Assembly: GCA_041395905.1 (NCBI GenBank)
Contig: JAWKZP010000003.1
Location: 340,820 to 404,819 of the forward strand
DNA length: 64,000 nucleotides
Direction: 5' to 3'
DNA from: UBA7803 sp041395905
Lineage (GTDB): Bacteria; Pseudomonadota; Gammaproteobacteria; Pseudomonadales; Azotimanducaceae
The notes under the pieces were generated by a model. It was not told where the DNA came from, searched no databases, and saw nothing but the letters and a program-made list of their open reading frames with translations. A program made the position numbers and the translations under genes. Positions 1 through 8,403 of this stretch are shown piece after piece. Every line of letters starts with the position of its first letter. The stretch's first letter is position 1.

Positions 1-335
1 GTACCGACCCAGGTCAAGGGCGACATCTCCGTGCCCGGCGGGCAGGCGTTCTGAGTGCCGCCGCAGCAGCTGCACAGAAACCCGTCGATACCGCAGTAGC
101 GCCAGTACTCGCAGGTGGAGGGATCACCCGGATCTTCAGGATTGCCGGTGCTCTGCGGCGGCACCGCCGACGGACCATGCGCCGGGTTCGCCCGTGCCAC
201 CGGCAGCAGCGGCAACGTGCCGGCCCCTACGAGCACCGTCCCCAGCGCCTTGAGCAGGCTGCGACGCGAGCTGCGCCGGGCCAGATTGCGGGTACCGGAC
301 TCCGTCAGGCGCTGCAGGTGATCGAACAGATTCAT
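1..335 (-). CDS. aauA: Aromatic-amine/methylamine dehydrogenase light (beta) chain, 3' end cut by window
   Basis: This is the small subunit of a periplasmic quinoprotein that oxidises primary amines to aldehyde plus ammonia and passes electrons to a blue copper protein. The first 111 codons are visible. Residues 20-32 hold the twin-arginine signal (RRSSRRSLLKALG), followed by a hydrophobic stretch. The mature part has the Cys-rich CEYWRYC and IDGFLCSCCGG motifs, CPPG, and TWVG. Trp109 aligns with the first tryptophan of the tryptophan tryptophylquinone cofactor, and Asp84 with a residue that cross-links in this family. The second cofactor Trp lies outside the window. The Cys pattern resembles aromatic amine dehydrogenase more than classical MauA; that preference is from memory. 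The ATG at 335 lies 23 nt after the heavy-chain stop, so the two are co-transcribed. Confidence 0.88.
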   Translation of the reverse strand, partial: MNLFDHLQRLTESGTRNLARRSSRRSLLKALGTVLVGAGTLPLLPVARANPAHGPSAVPPQSTGNPEDPGDPSTCEYWRYCGIDGFLCSCCGGTQNACPPGTEMSPLTWVG

Positions 336-358
336 GAGTCCCTTCCTCGCGCTGCGTA

Positions 359-1522
359 CTATCTGGCGACGCCGCCCACGGCGTGCACCATGTAGGGGGT
401 ATCGCCCAGCTCGTAGACGCTGCGCAGATATTCGCCGGTGCGTCCGTCATAGACGTCGAGCGCACCGTCTACGTTGACCACCAGCAGGCGCGGGTTCTCG
501 TCTGCGGTGGCCGTGATGCTGAGCGCCGGCGTCTTCAGCCCGAAACGTCGGATCAGCCGCTGGGCGCCGGCATCGAACAACCAGATCTGCGGGGCCGGGT
601 CCTTGTGACTGCCGTTGTAGCCATCGGGCGTCATACCCACCCAGAGCAGCCCGCTCGGATGCCCGGCGACACCGTGCCAGCCGGCAGGCCGCCAGTTGTC
701 GGCGCGCTCCTCCGCACTCGCCAGCCACCAGCGCTTGCCGATCTGCGGCGAGCCGTCGCGCACGTCGATGGGCTGCACCTCGCCGCCGTAGGTGAAGAAG
801 TACCAGACCCCATCGATCAGCGCGGCTTTCTCCGAGATCGGGTCGGCATCGATGTCGTTGAACGGCTCGCTCGCCGCCCGGCCGCTCTCCCGGCCCTGCT
901 CATCCAGAGAGATCGACAGCAGGCCGCCGTTGCCGCACAGCATGAAGAAGCCACCGTGCTCATCGGGGTAGACCAGGCTGCATCCCGGGGTGGCGATCTC
1001 GCCCGCGACCCGCTCCCTGTCCAGATCCACCACGGTGACCGACGTCGCCGGGTTCATGTTGAACACCAGCAGAAAACGGTCATCGGAGGTGATCGCGGTG
1101 TTGGCCAGATTGATCACCGTGTTCGCGCGCCGCGGCGGCAGCTCGATGTCCGCCACCAGGCCGAGGGTCGCGAAATCGTACACGGCGATCAGATCCTGAC
1201 GCGCACCCCGGGTGCCGCGGCTGTGCACCGTCTCACCGACATAGAACTTCTGCCGCGGCAACGACAGGTTGATGGTGGCGAACTGGCCGGCGCTGAGCAT
1301 GCCCTTGAACTGCCGGGTCTCGATATCGACAAGGCTGAACTTGGAATCGATCAGGCTGCCGAAGGCGAAGTCGTGAACCACCGCGTAGGTGCTGGGGTAC
1401 GGTGTCTCCAGGCGCACGACATTGGGAACCGGCTCGGGTTGCAGCTCCGCCGTCGCGGCGCCCGTGCACAGCAGCAGCCCGATCCCCGCAGCAAGGGCTC
1501 TGACGAAGGAAACCTGCAGCAT
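359..1522 (-). CDS. aauB: Aromatic-amine/methylamine dehydrogenase heavy (alpha) chain
   Basis: The 387-residue large subunit forms the seven-bladed beta-propeller scaffold of the TTQ amine dehydrogenase, an alpha2-beta2 enzyme in the periplasm. A Sec-type signal peptide covers roughly residues 1-23 (hydrophobic core then ATAEL). Family segments are present, including RGARQDLIAVYDFATL, IELPPRRA, a CSLVYPD segment and FLLVFNMNPATSVTVVD, and the length is normal. The ATG at 1522 is the only start that places a signal peptide at the N terminus. The light-chain gene follows directly. In described mau and aau clusters the assembly genes mauE and mauD usually lie between the two chains; here they do not. 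Expression should come from the 204-nt region shared with the divergent TonB receptor. Confidence 0.88.
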   Translation of the reverse strand: MLQVSFVRALAAGIGLLLCTGAATAELQPEPVPNVVRLETPYPSTYAVVHDFAFGSLIDSKFSLVDIETRQFKGMLSAGQFATINLSLPRQKFYVGETVHSRGTRGARQDLIAVYDFATLGLVADIELPPRRANTVINLANTAITSDDRFLLVFNMNPATSVTVVDLDRERVAGEIATPGCSLVYPDEHGGFFMLCGNGGLLSISLDEQGRESGRAASEPFNDIDADPISEKAALIDGVWYFFTYGGEVQPIDVRDGSPQIGKRWWLASAEERADNWRPAGWHGVAGHPSGLLWVGMTPDGYNGSHKDPAPQIWLFDAGAQRLIRRFGLKTPALSITATADENPRLLVVNVDGALDVYDGRTGEYLRSVYELGDTPYMVHAVGGVAR

Positions 1523-1630
1523 CTCGAACGCCCTCCCCGGCCGTGTACAGCGTCTGCAGCGCGGGGCCGATGCGGTAGGCTTCGACGCCGCGAGGCGGGC
1601 AGCGATTCGAGACGCCCGAGCATGCAGAAG

Positions 1631-1659
1631 TGGCACTGTAACAATCTGGCGAATATAGT
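1631..1659 (+). promoter_or_regulatory. Candidate sigma70 promoter of the TonB receptor gene
   Basis: TGGCAC (1631-1636) and TATAGT (1654-1659) are separated by exactly 17 nt and lie 68 nt before the receptor start. They are the best -35/-10 pair in the intergenic region shared with the divergent amine dehydrogenase operon. A run of eight G follows the -10. This is inference from spacing and consensus only. Confidence 0.4.
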
Positions 1660-1726
1660 TCCGGGGGGGGTGCGTCTGCAACAAACCTCGGCACTCCGAA
1701 AAAAACCGGCAACAAGGGGACCGAAC

Positions 1727-3931
1727 ATGAAGTCCACTAACGTGCGAAACCTCCGCATACGCAGCAGTCTGCTGCTGGCCACGGCCGCTCTCGCCCTGCC
1801 GGCTCAGGCTGCCGTGATCGAAGAGGTCGTGGTGACCGCTCAGAAGCGCGAGCAGAACATTCAGGAAGTCGGCATCGCCGTCAGCGCGCTCACCGGCGAG
1901 CAGATGAACGATCTGGGCTTCACCAATGCCCAGCAGGTGACCGCCATGGCGCCGGGTGTGAGTACGCTCCAGCCCAACGGCGAGGCCAACTACGCCATCG
2001 CCATCCGCGGCGTGGTCAACAGCGATTTCACCACCAACGTCGAGAGCCCAATCGCCATCTATCTCGACGACGTGTACATCAGTCAGATGTCGGGCGCCGG
2101 CTTCATGCTGTTCGATATGGACCGGGTGGAGATCCTGCGCGGGCCGCAGGGCACGCTGTACGGCCGCAACGCCACCGGCGGCCTGGCCCACTACGTGACA
2201 AAACGCCCCACCGAAGACTTCGAGGGCTACGCCCAGGTCACCGCCGGCAGCTACGACCAGATGCGCTTCGAGGGCGCCGCCAGCGGGCCCATCTCCGACA
2301 CGCTCATGGCGCGCGTCTCGGTGGCCACAAACGACCACGACGGCTACGTCAAGAACCGCCTGGGCGGGCACCTCAACAACGGCAACGAGGAGACCGCCCG
2401 CCTCCAGCTGCTGTGGGCGCCCACCGACACTTTCGATCTGCTGCTGAACGTCCGCGGCAGCAAGCAGAACATCGATACCGGCTTCTTTGAGCACGTCAGT
2501 GCCAACGTCACCGGCGAGCTCACGCCCAACGAGGTCAACCAGGTGCTCGGCTACATCGACAACGACGGCAATCCGTACAAGGGCGACTACGACTCGCCCG
2601 GGTTCAACGACCTGACGACGCGCGGATACTCCGCCACCGTGCACTGGGATCTGGTGAACTTCACCCTCACCTCCATCACCGACTACTCGACGGTGAAGCG
2701 CGACTACATCGAAGACTCCGATGCCTCCCCGGTGGCGCTGTTCAACTTCTTCCTGACTACTGACGCCAAGCAGCTGTCACAGGAACTGCGCCTGAACGGC
2801 AGCGGCGACAACATGAACTGGGTGGCAGGCCTGTACTACCTGAACCTCGAGGTGGACGACTCCAACGGAGCCGAAAGCGAGCCGTTCATCGACCCCGCCG
2901 GCGACACCCCCTACGTGTCGGGCCTGGACAACCCGTATCAGACCAAAACCGAATCCTGGTCGGTGTTCGGCCAGCTGGAGTACGACCTGAGCGATACCCT
3001 CACCGGGATCGCCGGCGTGCGCTGGATCCGCGACGACAAGGAACACGATTACGTCACCAACGCGGTGGACTTCGTCCCCGGCACGCGGCCGCGCAACGGC
3101 AACCCCAACATTCTGGCCGAGCTTGCAAGCTACAGCGGCGACCGCACCGACAACGAGTTCGCCGGCCGCCTGGGGCTCAACTGGCAGCTGAGTGAAGATG
3201 CCATGCTGTATTTCAGCTACAACCTGGGGGTCAAGGGCGGCGGCTACAACGCGCCGATCTTTCCCCTCAGCCCGCCGCTCGACTATGTCGACGACGTGAT
3301 GAGCTACGATCCGGAGCGCCTGCACGCCTATGAAGTGGGCTTCAAGTCCACCTGGATGGACGGCCTGATGATCTTCAACGGGGCCGCCTACTACTACGAC
3401 TACAAGGACTACCAGGCTTTCCAGATCGTCGGCATCGATACCATCACCACCAACGCCGATGCGGAATCCCGCGGCGGTGAGCTGGAGCTGATGGTCATGC
3501 CGATCGAGGGCCTGGACATCGTGCTGGGCGCCGCCTACAACGACATCGACGTGGACCTGGGCGGCGGCGCGCCCAAGACGACGTCGGTGCAGTCGCCCAA
3601 GTGGAACCTCAATGGTCTGGCACGCTACGAGTTTGCCGCGCTGGACGGCACGGTAGCGCTGCAGTACGACGCCGAGTATCGCTCCAAGGTCTACTTCGCG
3701 CTGACCCGCCTGCCCACCGTCACCGAGGGTGACTACGTGGTCAGCAACGCCAGCATCAGCTACACCAGCGGCAACGAGCGCTGGAAGCTCACCGGCTTCG
3801 TCAACAACCTCACCGACGAGGAATACGTGGTGCAGGCGTTCGACCTGTCCGGGCCGGACGTGTTCGGCATGGTGGAGCGCTACTACGGCCGCCCGCGCTG
3901 GATGGGCGTGTCGCTGAACTACAACTGGTAG
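1727..3931 (+). CDS. TonB-dependent outer membrane receptor
   Basis: A 734-residue ligand-gated outer-membrane channel that imports a substrate with TonB energy. The start at 1727 has AAGGGGA at 1714-1720 and gives a clean signal peptide (hydrophobic LLLATAALALPAQA). It is followed at once by the TonB box region (IEEVVVTAQKREQ) typical of the large receptor family in marine and degradative gammaproteobacteria. The plug domain (about residues 45-155) contains GVNSDFTT-like loop segments, DRVEILRGPQGTLYGRNA and GGLAHYVTKRP. The C terminus ends in an aromatic residue (NYNW), as expected for a barrel. It is divergent from the amine dehydrogenase, so the ligand could be an amine or aromatic compound, but nothing in the sequence proves that. 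The long in-frame extension upstream of 1727 is antisense to the dehydrogenase and not real. Confidence 0.92.
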   Translation: MKSTNVRNLRIRSSLLLATAALALPAQAAVIEEVVVTAQKREQNIQEVGIAVSALTGEQMNDLGFTNAQQVTAMAPGVSTLQPNGEANYAIAIRGVVNSDFTTNVESPIAIYLDDVYISQMSGAGFMLFDMDRVEILRGPQGTLYGRNATGGLAHYVTKRPTEDFEGYAQVTAGSYDQMRFEGAASGPISDTLMARVSVATNDHDGYVKNRLGGHLNNGNEETARLQLLWAPTDTFDLLLNVRGSKQNIDTGFFEHVSANVTGELTPNEVNQVLGYIDNDGNPYKGDYDSPGFNDLTTRGYSATVHWDLVNFTLTSITDYSTVKRDYIEDSDASPVALFNFFLTTDAKQLSQELRLNGSGDNMNWVAGLYYLNLEVDDSNGAESEPFIDPAGDTPYVSGLDNPYQTKTESWSVFGQLEYDLSDTLTGIAGVRWIRDDKEHDYVTNAVDFVPGTRPRNGNPNILAELASYSGDRTDNEFAGRLGLNWQLSEDAMLYFSYNLGVKGGGYNAPIFPLSPPLDYVDDVMSYDPERLHAYEVGFKSTWMDGLMIFNGAAYYYDYKDYQAFQIVGIDTITTNADAESRGGELELMVMPIEGLDIVLGAAYNDIDVDLGGGAPKTTSVQSPKWNLNGLARYEFAALDGTVALQYDAEYRSKVYFALTRLPTVTEGDYVVSNASISYTSGNERWKLTGFVNNLTDEEYVVQAFDLSGPDVFGMVERYYGRPRWMGVSLNYNW

Positions 3932-3942
3932 CAAGCGACCTG

Positions 3943-3965
3943 GCGGGTCGCATGGCGCGACCCGC
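3943..3965. terminator. Bidirectional hairpin between convergent genes
   Basis: GCGGGTCG and CGACCCGC form an 8-bp stem with a 7-nt loop, 11 nt after the TonB receptor stop and before the convergent deiminase stop. There is no T tract, so intrinsic termination is only inferred. Confidence 0.45.
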
Positions 3966-4010
3966 GGTCACGCAGCACCGTGATGCCCTGAGCGCTGCGT
4001 GGGAATCGGC

Positions 4011-4922
4011 TCAGGCGGGTTCCCTGCGCAGCGGCTGACACATGCAGTGCACGCCGCCGCCGCCCGCGGTGAACATGCTCACGTCGGGATCGATCACGGT
4101 CAGGCCGTGGGCGCGGCACCTGTCCCTGAGCTCCACGTTTTCCGCGGGCAGTAGCACCCGATCATCGCCCAGTGCGACCACGTTGACGCCAAGCTCCAGC
4201 ACCGCGCGGAAAGGAACGTCGATGATCTCGATACCCCGGCCGCGCAGCCAGCGCAGCAGTTCCTCCTCGACCGCGTCGGTGCACACCACCGCGAGCTTCT
4301 CCGCCAGCATGGCCAGCTTCACGTCGAGGTGCAGAAAGAACGGATCGAACGCGTAGGGCCTGAACTCCCAGCCCTCGGCTTCGATCCAGGCTCGGACCTG
4401 AGCGAGGCCTTCCGCGCTGGTGCGCTCGCCCGAGAACCCGCACAGCACCACCCCAGGCTCCAGCACCATGAAGTCGCCACCTTCGAACGGGCCCGCGGTG
4501 ACGACATCGAAGATCGGAATGCCGGTGCGCTGATAGAACTCCACCACCGCCTTCCACTCGCCGCGCCGCCAGGGGCTGTACATCTGGGTGACGATCGGCC
4601 CCCAGGGCGTCATCACGGACGAGTCACGCGCGTAGATCTGATACGGCAGGCTGGCGTCCGGCTCGAGGACGTGGGGGATCACACCGGCACCCCGATAGGC
4701 ATCGAGCATGTCCTGGTACTGAGCCCGCGCCAGCTGCCCATCGAACCGGCGCCCGAGACGGGCCGAGCGTCGCGACATGGCGTTGCCCGCCTGCCAGGCG
4801 TAGTGGTCCACCGGCCCGATGAGCACGTCGCGGAGCACGCCGTACTCCGAGTCCATACCCCAGCGCTGCAGTACCGCCGAGCCGCCGCCCTGCTGTCTGT
4901 TTCGCAGTGAATAGTCTTTCAT
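4011..4922 (-). CDS. Amidinotransferase/deiminase-superfamily enzyme (guanidino-group hydrolase)
   Basis: A 303-residue protein of the arginine deiminase, DDAH and amidinotransferase beta/alpha-propeller fold. Visible motifs in order are ARDSS (98-102), EGGDF (147-151), HLD (198-200) and the C-terminal GGGGVHCMCQP, where Cys293 is the expected nucleophile. This combination usually means hydrolysis of a C-N bond in a guanidino group through a thiouronium intermediate, giving a ureido product or releasing an amine. The exact substrate (arginine, methylated arginine, a guanidino acid) is not clear. It is the last gene of a minus-strand operon and starts 14 nt after the carbamoylase-type M20 hydrolase stop. 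A deiminase would make exactly the N-carbamoyl compound that such an M20 enzyme cleaves. Confidence 0.85.
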   Translation of the reverse strand: MKDYSLRNRQQGGGSAVLQRWGMDSEYGVLRDVLIGPVDHYAWQAGNAMSRRSARLGRRFDGQLARAQYQDMLDAYRGAGVIPHVLEPDASLPYQIYARDSSVMTPWGPIVTQMYSPWRRGEWKAVVEFYQRTGIPIFDVVTAGPFEGGDFMVLEPGVVLCGFSGERTSAEGLAQVRAWIEAEGWEFRPYAFDPFFLHLDVKLAMLAEKLAVVCTDAVEEELLRWLRGRGIEIIDVPFRAVLELGVNVVALGDDRVLLPAENVELRDRCRAHGLTVIDPDVSMFTAGGGGVHCMCQPLRREPA

Positions 4923-4936
4923 TTCAGACGATTACC

Positions 4937-6175
4937 TCAACCTTTGCCGGCCCGGTCGAGCATTGCGTGGAGGAGAACGTTACAGCCCGCCTCCAGGTCG
5001 CCGGGCAGCGCGTTCTCTGCCTCGTTGTGCGACAGACCGCCTTCACAGGGCACGAAGATCATGCTGGTGGGCGCTACCCGCGCGACGTACACGGAGTCGT
5101 GGCCCGCGCCGGAGACCATGTCCCGATGCGGATACCCGAGCATCCCCGCCGCGCGCCGCACCGCCGCCACACACCGGTCATCGAAGGCCACGGCCGGAGA
5201 CCGCCACTGGTCGAGAATCTGCTGCTCGATGCCGACGCGGCGGGCGGCCTCGGCAACGATCCGGCGCAGACGAGCATCCATGCCGTCGAGCACGCGCTGA
5301 TCCGGGTGACGCAGGTCCACGGCCAGCAGCAACCGTTCCGGCACGGTGTTGCGCGAACCGGGCTCGGCGTGGATGTCGCCGAAGGTCGCGCGCGCCCAGG
5401 GCGCCTGCTCGTCGGCCAGGGCATACAGCTGCGCGAGGATGTCGTGCAGGGCCATGAACGGGTCGCGGCGATCCGGCATCGGCGTCGGCCCGGCGTGACA
5501 GGGCTGGCCCGTGAGCACCACGTCGTACCAGTTCATGCCCTGGACCCCGGTCAGCACTCCAATGGTGAGGCCCTCCTTCTCGAGGATCGGGCCCTGCTCG
5601 ATGTGCACCTCGAACGCCGCGGTGAGCGGATACGCGCGGCACGGCTGCGAGCCCGCATAACCGATCCGGTCCAGCGCCTCACCGATGGACACTCCGGCAC
5701 GGTCGGTGCGGCTGAGCCCGTACTCCAGGTCGAACGCGCCGCCCCAGACGCCGGAACCGATCATCGCCGGAGAGAAACGCACGCCTTCCTCGTTGGTCCA
5801 CACCGCCACCTGCAACGGCGTCTCGGTCTGCACGCCGGCATCGTTCAGCGTGCGCAGGACCTCGAGCCCCGCCAGCACGCCGTAGACGCCGTCGAAGCGG
5901 CCGCCGGTAGGCTGGGTGTCCAGGTGGGAGCCGGCAAGCACCGGCGGCAGCGAGCTCGTGCGCCCCGGCCGGGTAGCGAAGAGATTGCCCATCTGATCCA
6001 CCGTCACCGTGCAGCCGGCGTCTTCGCACCAGCTCACGAACAGGTTGCGTGCCGCCTTGTCGGTGTCGGTGAGCGCCAGCCGATTGCAGCCGCCGCGGGG
6101 CGTTGCGCCGATCCGCGCCATGTCCATGAGCGAGCCCCACAGCCGCTGACCGTTCACCCGTAGATTCTCTGTCAT
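4937..6175 (-). CDS. M20-family hydantoinase/carbamoylase (N-carbamoyl-amino acid hydrolase or allantoate amidohydrolase type)
   Basis: A 412-residue cytosolic metallohydrolase. Metal-binding features of the carbamoylase subgroup are clear: GSHLDTQ (His84), GGRFDGVYGV (Asp95), NEEGVRF (Glu129, Glu130), HIEQGP in the middle, and GAGHDS near the C terminus. Members hydrolyse N-carbamoyl amino or beta-amino acids, allantoate or ureidoglycine, giving amine, CO2 and ammonia. The subgroup motif VQGMNWYDV suggests a carbamoyl-type substrate, but the exact one cannot be assigned. The start ATG at 6175 gives the usual short N terminus. It lies between a DMT transporter and a guanidino deiminase in one operon, which points to removal of a ureido group made by the deiminase. 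Confidence 0.88.
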   Translation of the reverse strand: MTENLRVNGQRLWGSLMDMARIGATPRGGCNRLALTDTDKAARNLFVSWCEDAGCTVTVDQMGNLFATRPGRTSSLPPVLAGSHLDTQPTGGRFDGVYGVLAGLEVLRTLNDAGVQTETPLQVAVWTNEEGVRFSPAMIGSGVWGGAFDLEYGLSRTDRAGVSIGEALDRIGYAGSQPCRAYPLTAAFEVHIEQGPILEKEGLTIGVLTGVQGMNWYDVVLTGQPCHAGPTPMPDRRDPFMALHDILAQLYALADEQAPWARATFGDIHAEPGSRNTVPERLLLAVDLRHPDQRVLDGMDARLRRIVAEAARRVGIEQQILDQWRSPAVAFDDRCVAAVRRAAGMLGYPHRDMVSGAGHDSVYVARVAPTSMIFVPCEGGLSHNEAENALPGDLEAGCNVLLHAMLDRAGKG

Positions 6176-6237
6176 TGCGCCGCTCCCATGCCCACACGCC
6201 GCAGCATACTAAGACACGAGCCCGGGCGCCGTTCCTG

Positions 6238-7116
6238 TCAGCCCAGGGCCACCAGAGCCAGGCCAATCAGCATGAGCGCGGCCCAGAGCAGGCGCCGCCC
6301 CGCATCGCGCTCCCGGAGCAGCCGACCACCCATGACCACCGCGACCAGCACGCTGACTTCGCGAGCCGGCGCCACGTAGCTGACCGGGGTGAACTGCAGC
6401 GCCGACAGCACCAGTATGTAGGCCAGGGGGCTCAGCAGACCCACGGCCAGCGCGTCGACGCGGTGGCGCCGCCACGCCGCAGGGACGTCGCCGCGCCGGC
6501 GCAGGGCATAAGGACCGAGCAGCACGGCCCGGCCCAGGTTCGCCGCGTAGTCCAGCAGCAGCGGCGGGACCAGCGCCGACGCCACCGCGTGCGCATCCCA
6601 CAGGGTGTAGGTGCCGATCAGCACGCCCGTGCCGAGCCCGAACACCACGGCCGGCGCGCGCGACCCGTCCGCCGTTGCCACCAGACGGCCTGACCCGCGT
6701 CCCGGGCGCGCGAGGAAGAACACACCGAGCACCAGCAGTACCATGCCGGCTACGGCCGTCATGCCGGGTTGCTCGCCGAGCAGCAGCACGGCCGCGGCCA
6801 CTGCCACCACCGGTCCTGTTGCCCGCGCCAGTGGATACACGAGAGACAGATCGCCGTGACGGTAGCCGGCCTGCAACAGTAGAAAGTAGCCGACGTGCAG
6901 CACCGCGCTCCCGGCCATGAACGCTGCCTGCCACGCGCTCAGATGCCCGCCCACGCTGTACATGACGAACGCCGCCACGGGCAGATAGAGCACCACCGAC
7001 ACGAGCGCGCACAGCCAGACGAACAGCGCATCGCCCGCGGAACGTTTGGCGAAGTAGTTCCAGCCCGCGTGGCACACGGCTGCTGCGAGCACCAGCGCGA
7101 GTGCACCTGGGCTCAC
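6238..7116 (-). CDS. EamA/DMT-family membrane transporter
   Basis: A 292-residue inner-membrane protein with about ten hydrophobic helices in two EamA repeats, for example LALVLAAAVCHAGWNYFAK at the start, then PLARATGPVVAVAAAVLLLGE, and SPLAYILVLSALQFTPVSYVAPAREVS in the second half. The family moves small metabolites such as amino acids in either direction. I chose GTG at 7116 because the first helix follows at once; a longer in-frame reading adds Arg/Ser-rich sequence that is antisense to the dioxygenase gene. It lies 37 nt after the dioxygenase stop and 62 nt before the M20 gene, so it probably moves the substrate or a product of this pathway. Confidence 0.85.
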   Translation of the reverse strand: MSPGALALVLAAAVCHAGWNYFAKRSAGDALFVWLCALVSVVLYLPVAAFVMYSVGGHLSAWQAAFMAGSAVLHVGYFLLLQAGYRHGDLSLVYPLARATGPVVAVAAAVLLLGEQPGMTAVAGMVLLVLGVFFLARPGRGSGRLVATADGSRAPAVVFGLGTGVLIGTYTLWDAHAVASALVPPLLLDYAANLGRAVLLGPYALRRRGDVPAAWRRHRVDALAVGLLSPLAYILVLSALQFTPVSYVAPAREVSVLVAVVMGGRLLRERDAGRRLLWAALMLIGLALVALG

Positions 7117-7153
7117 GCAGCCGCTGCTCCGCCGCGGCGTCGGCGCGACCCGA

Positions 7154-8326
7154 TCAGATTCCCAGGTCGAGCAGGTTGTAATCCTTGAACGACGCCATGG
7201 TCTCCGGCGTCCATCGATAGTTCGCCTGCTCCGCGGCGAACGGCCGGTAGCAGAAAGGGGTCTCCGCGGGGAAGCGCTGGCGACGCGCGTCGATCGCATA
7301 CGCGATCAGCTCCGAGCGTTTGCGGATGCGCGTCTCGTCATAGACCGAAACCGGATTGTGAATGCCGCCGCTCTCGACCCCGAGCACCGACGCGCGCCGG
7401 TGGAAGCCGAAGTTGATGGTGACCCGAACGTCGGCGCTGGTATTGGCGAAGGAGCCGTGCACCGCCTGGCGGTTGCAGATGGCCACGTCCCCTGGGGCGC
7501 AGATCAGCGGCACCGCGTCCGGCAGGCGCTCGCTGCCGCAGGCTGCCGCCATGGCTTTGATGTCCACCTTGCCCAGACGATGCGAGCCCGGCACCACCCA
7601 CAGACCATTGGCGGCGTTGCAGCCGTAGAGCTGAGCCATGAAGTTGAAACCGTGGGTGCCCGCGTCAAGCGCCGGGCTGTTCCAGTGAGTCCAGCCATCC
7701 TGGTGCCAGGCGACCGAGCCGCCCAGCCCGGGCTGTTTGATCCACACCGCCTCGTTGAACGGCGTGAAGTCATCGCCGTTGACCGCCGCAGCCACAGCCA
7801 GCAGCTGCGGGTGCCCGTACAGGCGCAGGCACGCGGGCGAGAACTGCAGCGAACCCAGCACCAGCTGCACCACGTACTCGGGCGCGCCCTCCGGCGCTTC
7901 GGGCTCGTGCATCTTGAGCGGATGGCGGCCGTGATTGCGGTCCGTGCCGCCGATGGGATCGGACAGCGGCTTCACCCAGCTGACGGTCGGTGCCTGGCAG
8001 TCGGCGCCGAGCGCGGGCCGGCCGTGACGGTCGAGCGCGGCGCCCCGGGTGACCGGAGCCCGATCCAGCAGCTCCGCCACGTCCCGCTCGATGTCGGCGA
8101 GCTCGTCGGCAGCGATGACGCCCTCGAACACGTAGAAGCCGTGCTGCCAGTACGCATCCAGTATCGAGCTGTCCAGACGACCGTCGGCATCGAAACGGAT
8201 CGGGCCGCGATTGCCCAGCGCCATCGCACGCTGCTCACCCGCCGCACGATAGGCGGCCATGGCCGCTTCGTCGTCACCGTAGTCGCCGATGGCCACCCGA
8301 ACCAGTGGCAGATCCGCCGCGCTCAT
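7154..8326 (-). CDS. Phytanoyl-CoA dioxygenase-family (PhyH) Fe(II)/2-oxoglutarate oxygenase
   Basis: A 390-residue non-haem iron oxygenase, first gene of the minus-strand operon. The iron ligands are WHQDGW (His208, Asp210) and AVHGSF (His290). An Arg in the following RVTINFGFHRR segment is placed to bind 2-oxoglutarate. SHRLG after VVPG is also typical of PhyH proteins. The family hydroxylates small molecules or acyl-CoAs. Next to a guanidino deiminase and a carbamoylase, it may hydroxylate next to a nitrogen or modify the carbon chain of the substrate; this is inference. The start at 8326 has GGGAG upstream. The divergent PLP enzyme starts 77 nt away, so the two probably share control. Confidence 0.87.
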   Translation of the reverse strand: MSAADLPLVRVAIGDYGDDEAAMAAYRAAGEQRAMALGNRGPIRFDADGRLDSSILDAYWQHGFYVFEGVIAADELADIERDVAELLDRAPVTRGAALDRHGRPALGADCQAPTVSWVKPLSDPIGGTDRNHGRHPLKMHEPEAPEGAPEYVVQLVLGSLQFSPACLRLYGHPQLLAVAAAVNGDDFTPFNEAVWIKQPGLGGSVAWHQDGWTHWNSPALDAGTHGFNFMAQLYGCNAANGLWVVPGSHRLGKVDIKAMAAACGSERLPDAVPLICAPGDVAICNRQAVHGSFANTSADVRVTINFGFHRRASVLGVESGGIHNPVSVYDETRIRKRSELIAYAIDARRQRFPAETPFCYRPFAAEQANYRWTPETMASFKDYNLLDLGI

Positions 8327-8403
8327 GGGCACTCTCCCGGTTGTTCCCTTGCCTGATTCTCGCACAGGCGCCATACCGGGCCCAGCTGGTAGACTCGCTG
8401 GCC

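Noticed and set aside
1631..1647. Sigma54 promoter (TGGCAC)
   Set aside because: The -12 TTGC element is missing at the needed spacing; a sigma70 reading with TATAGT fits better.
383..1726. In-frame extension of the TonB receptor far upstream of 1727
   Set aside because: It runs antisense over the amine dehydrogenase heavy chain; the signal peptide and ribosome site fix the start at 1727.
4907..6163. Long plus-strand frame of 418 codons
   Set aside because: It is the antisense shadow of the M20 hydrolase gene, which has clear metal motifs; the shadow is His/Arg-rich with no domain.
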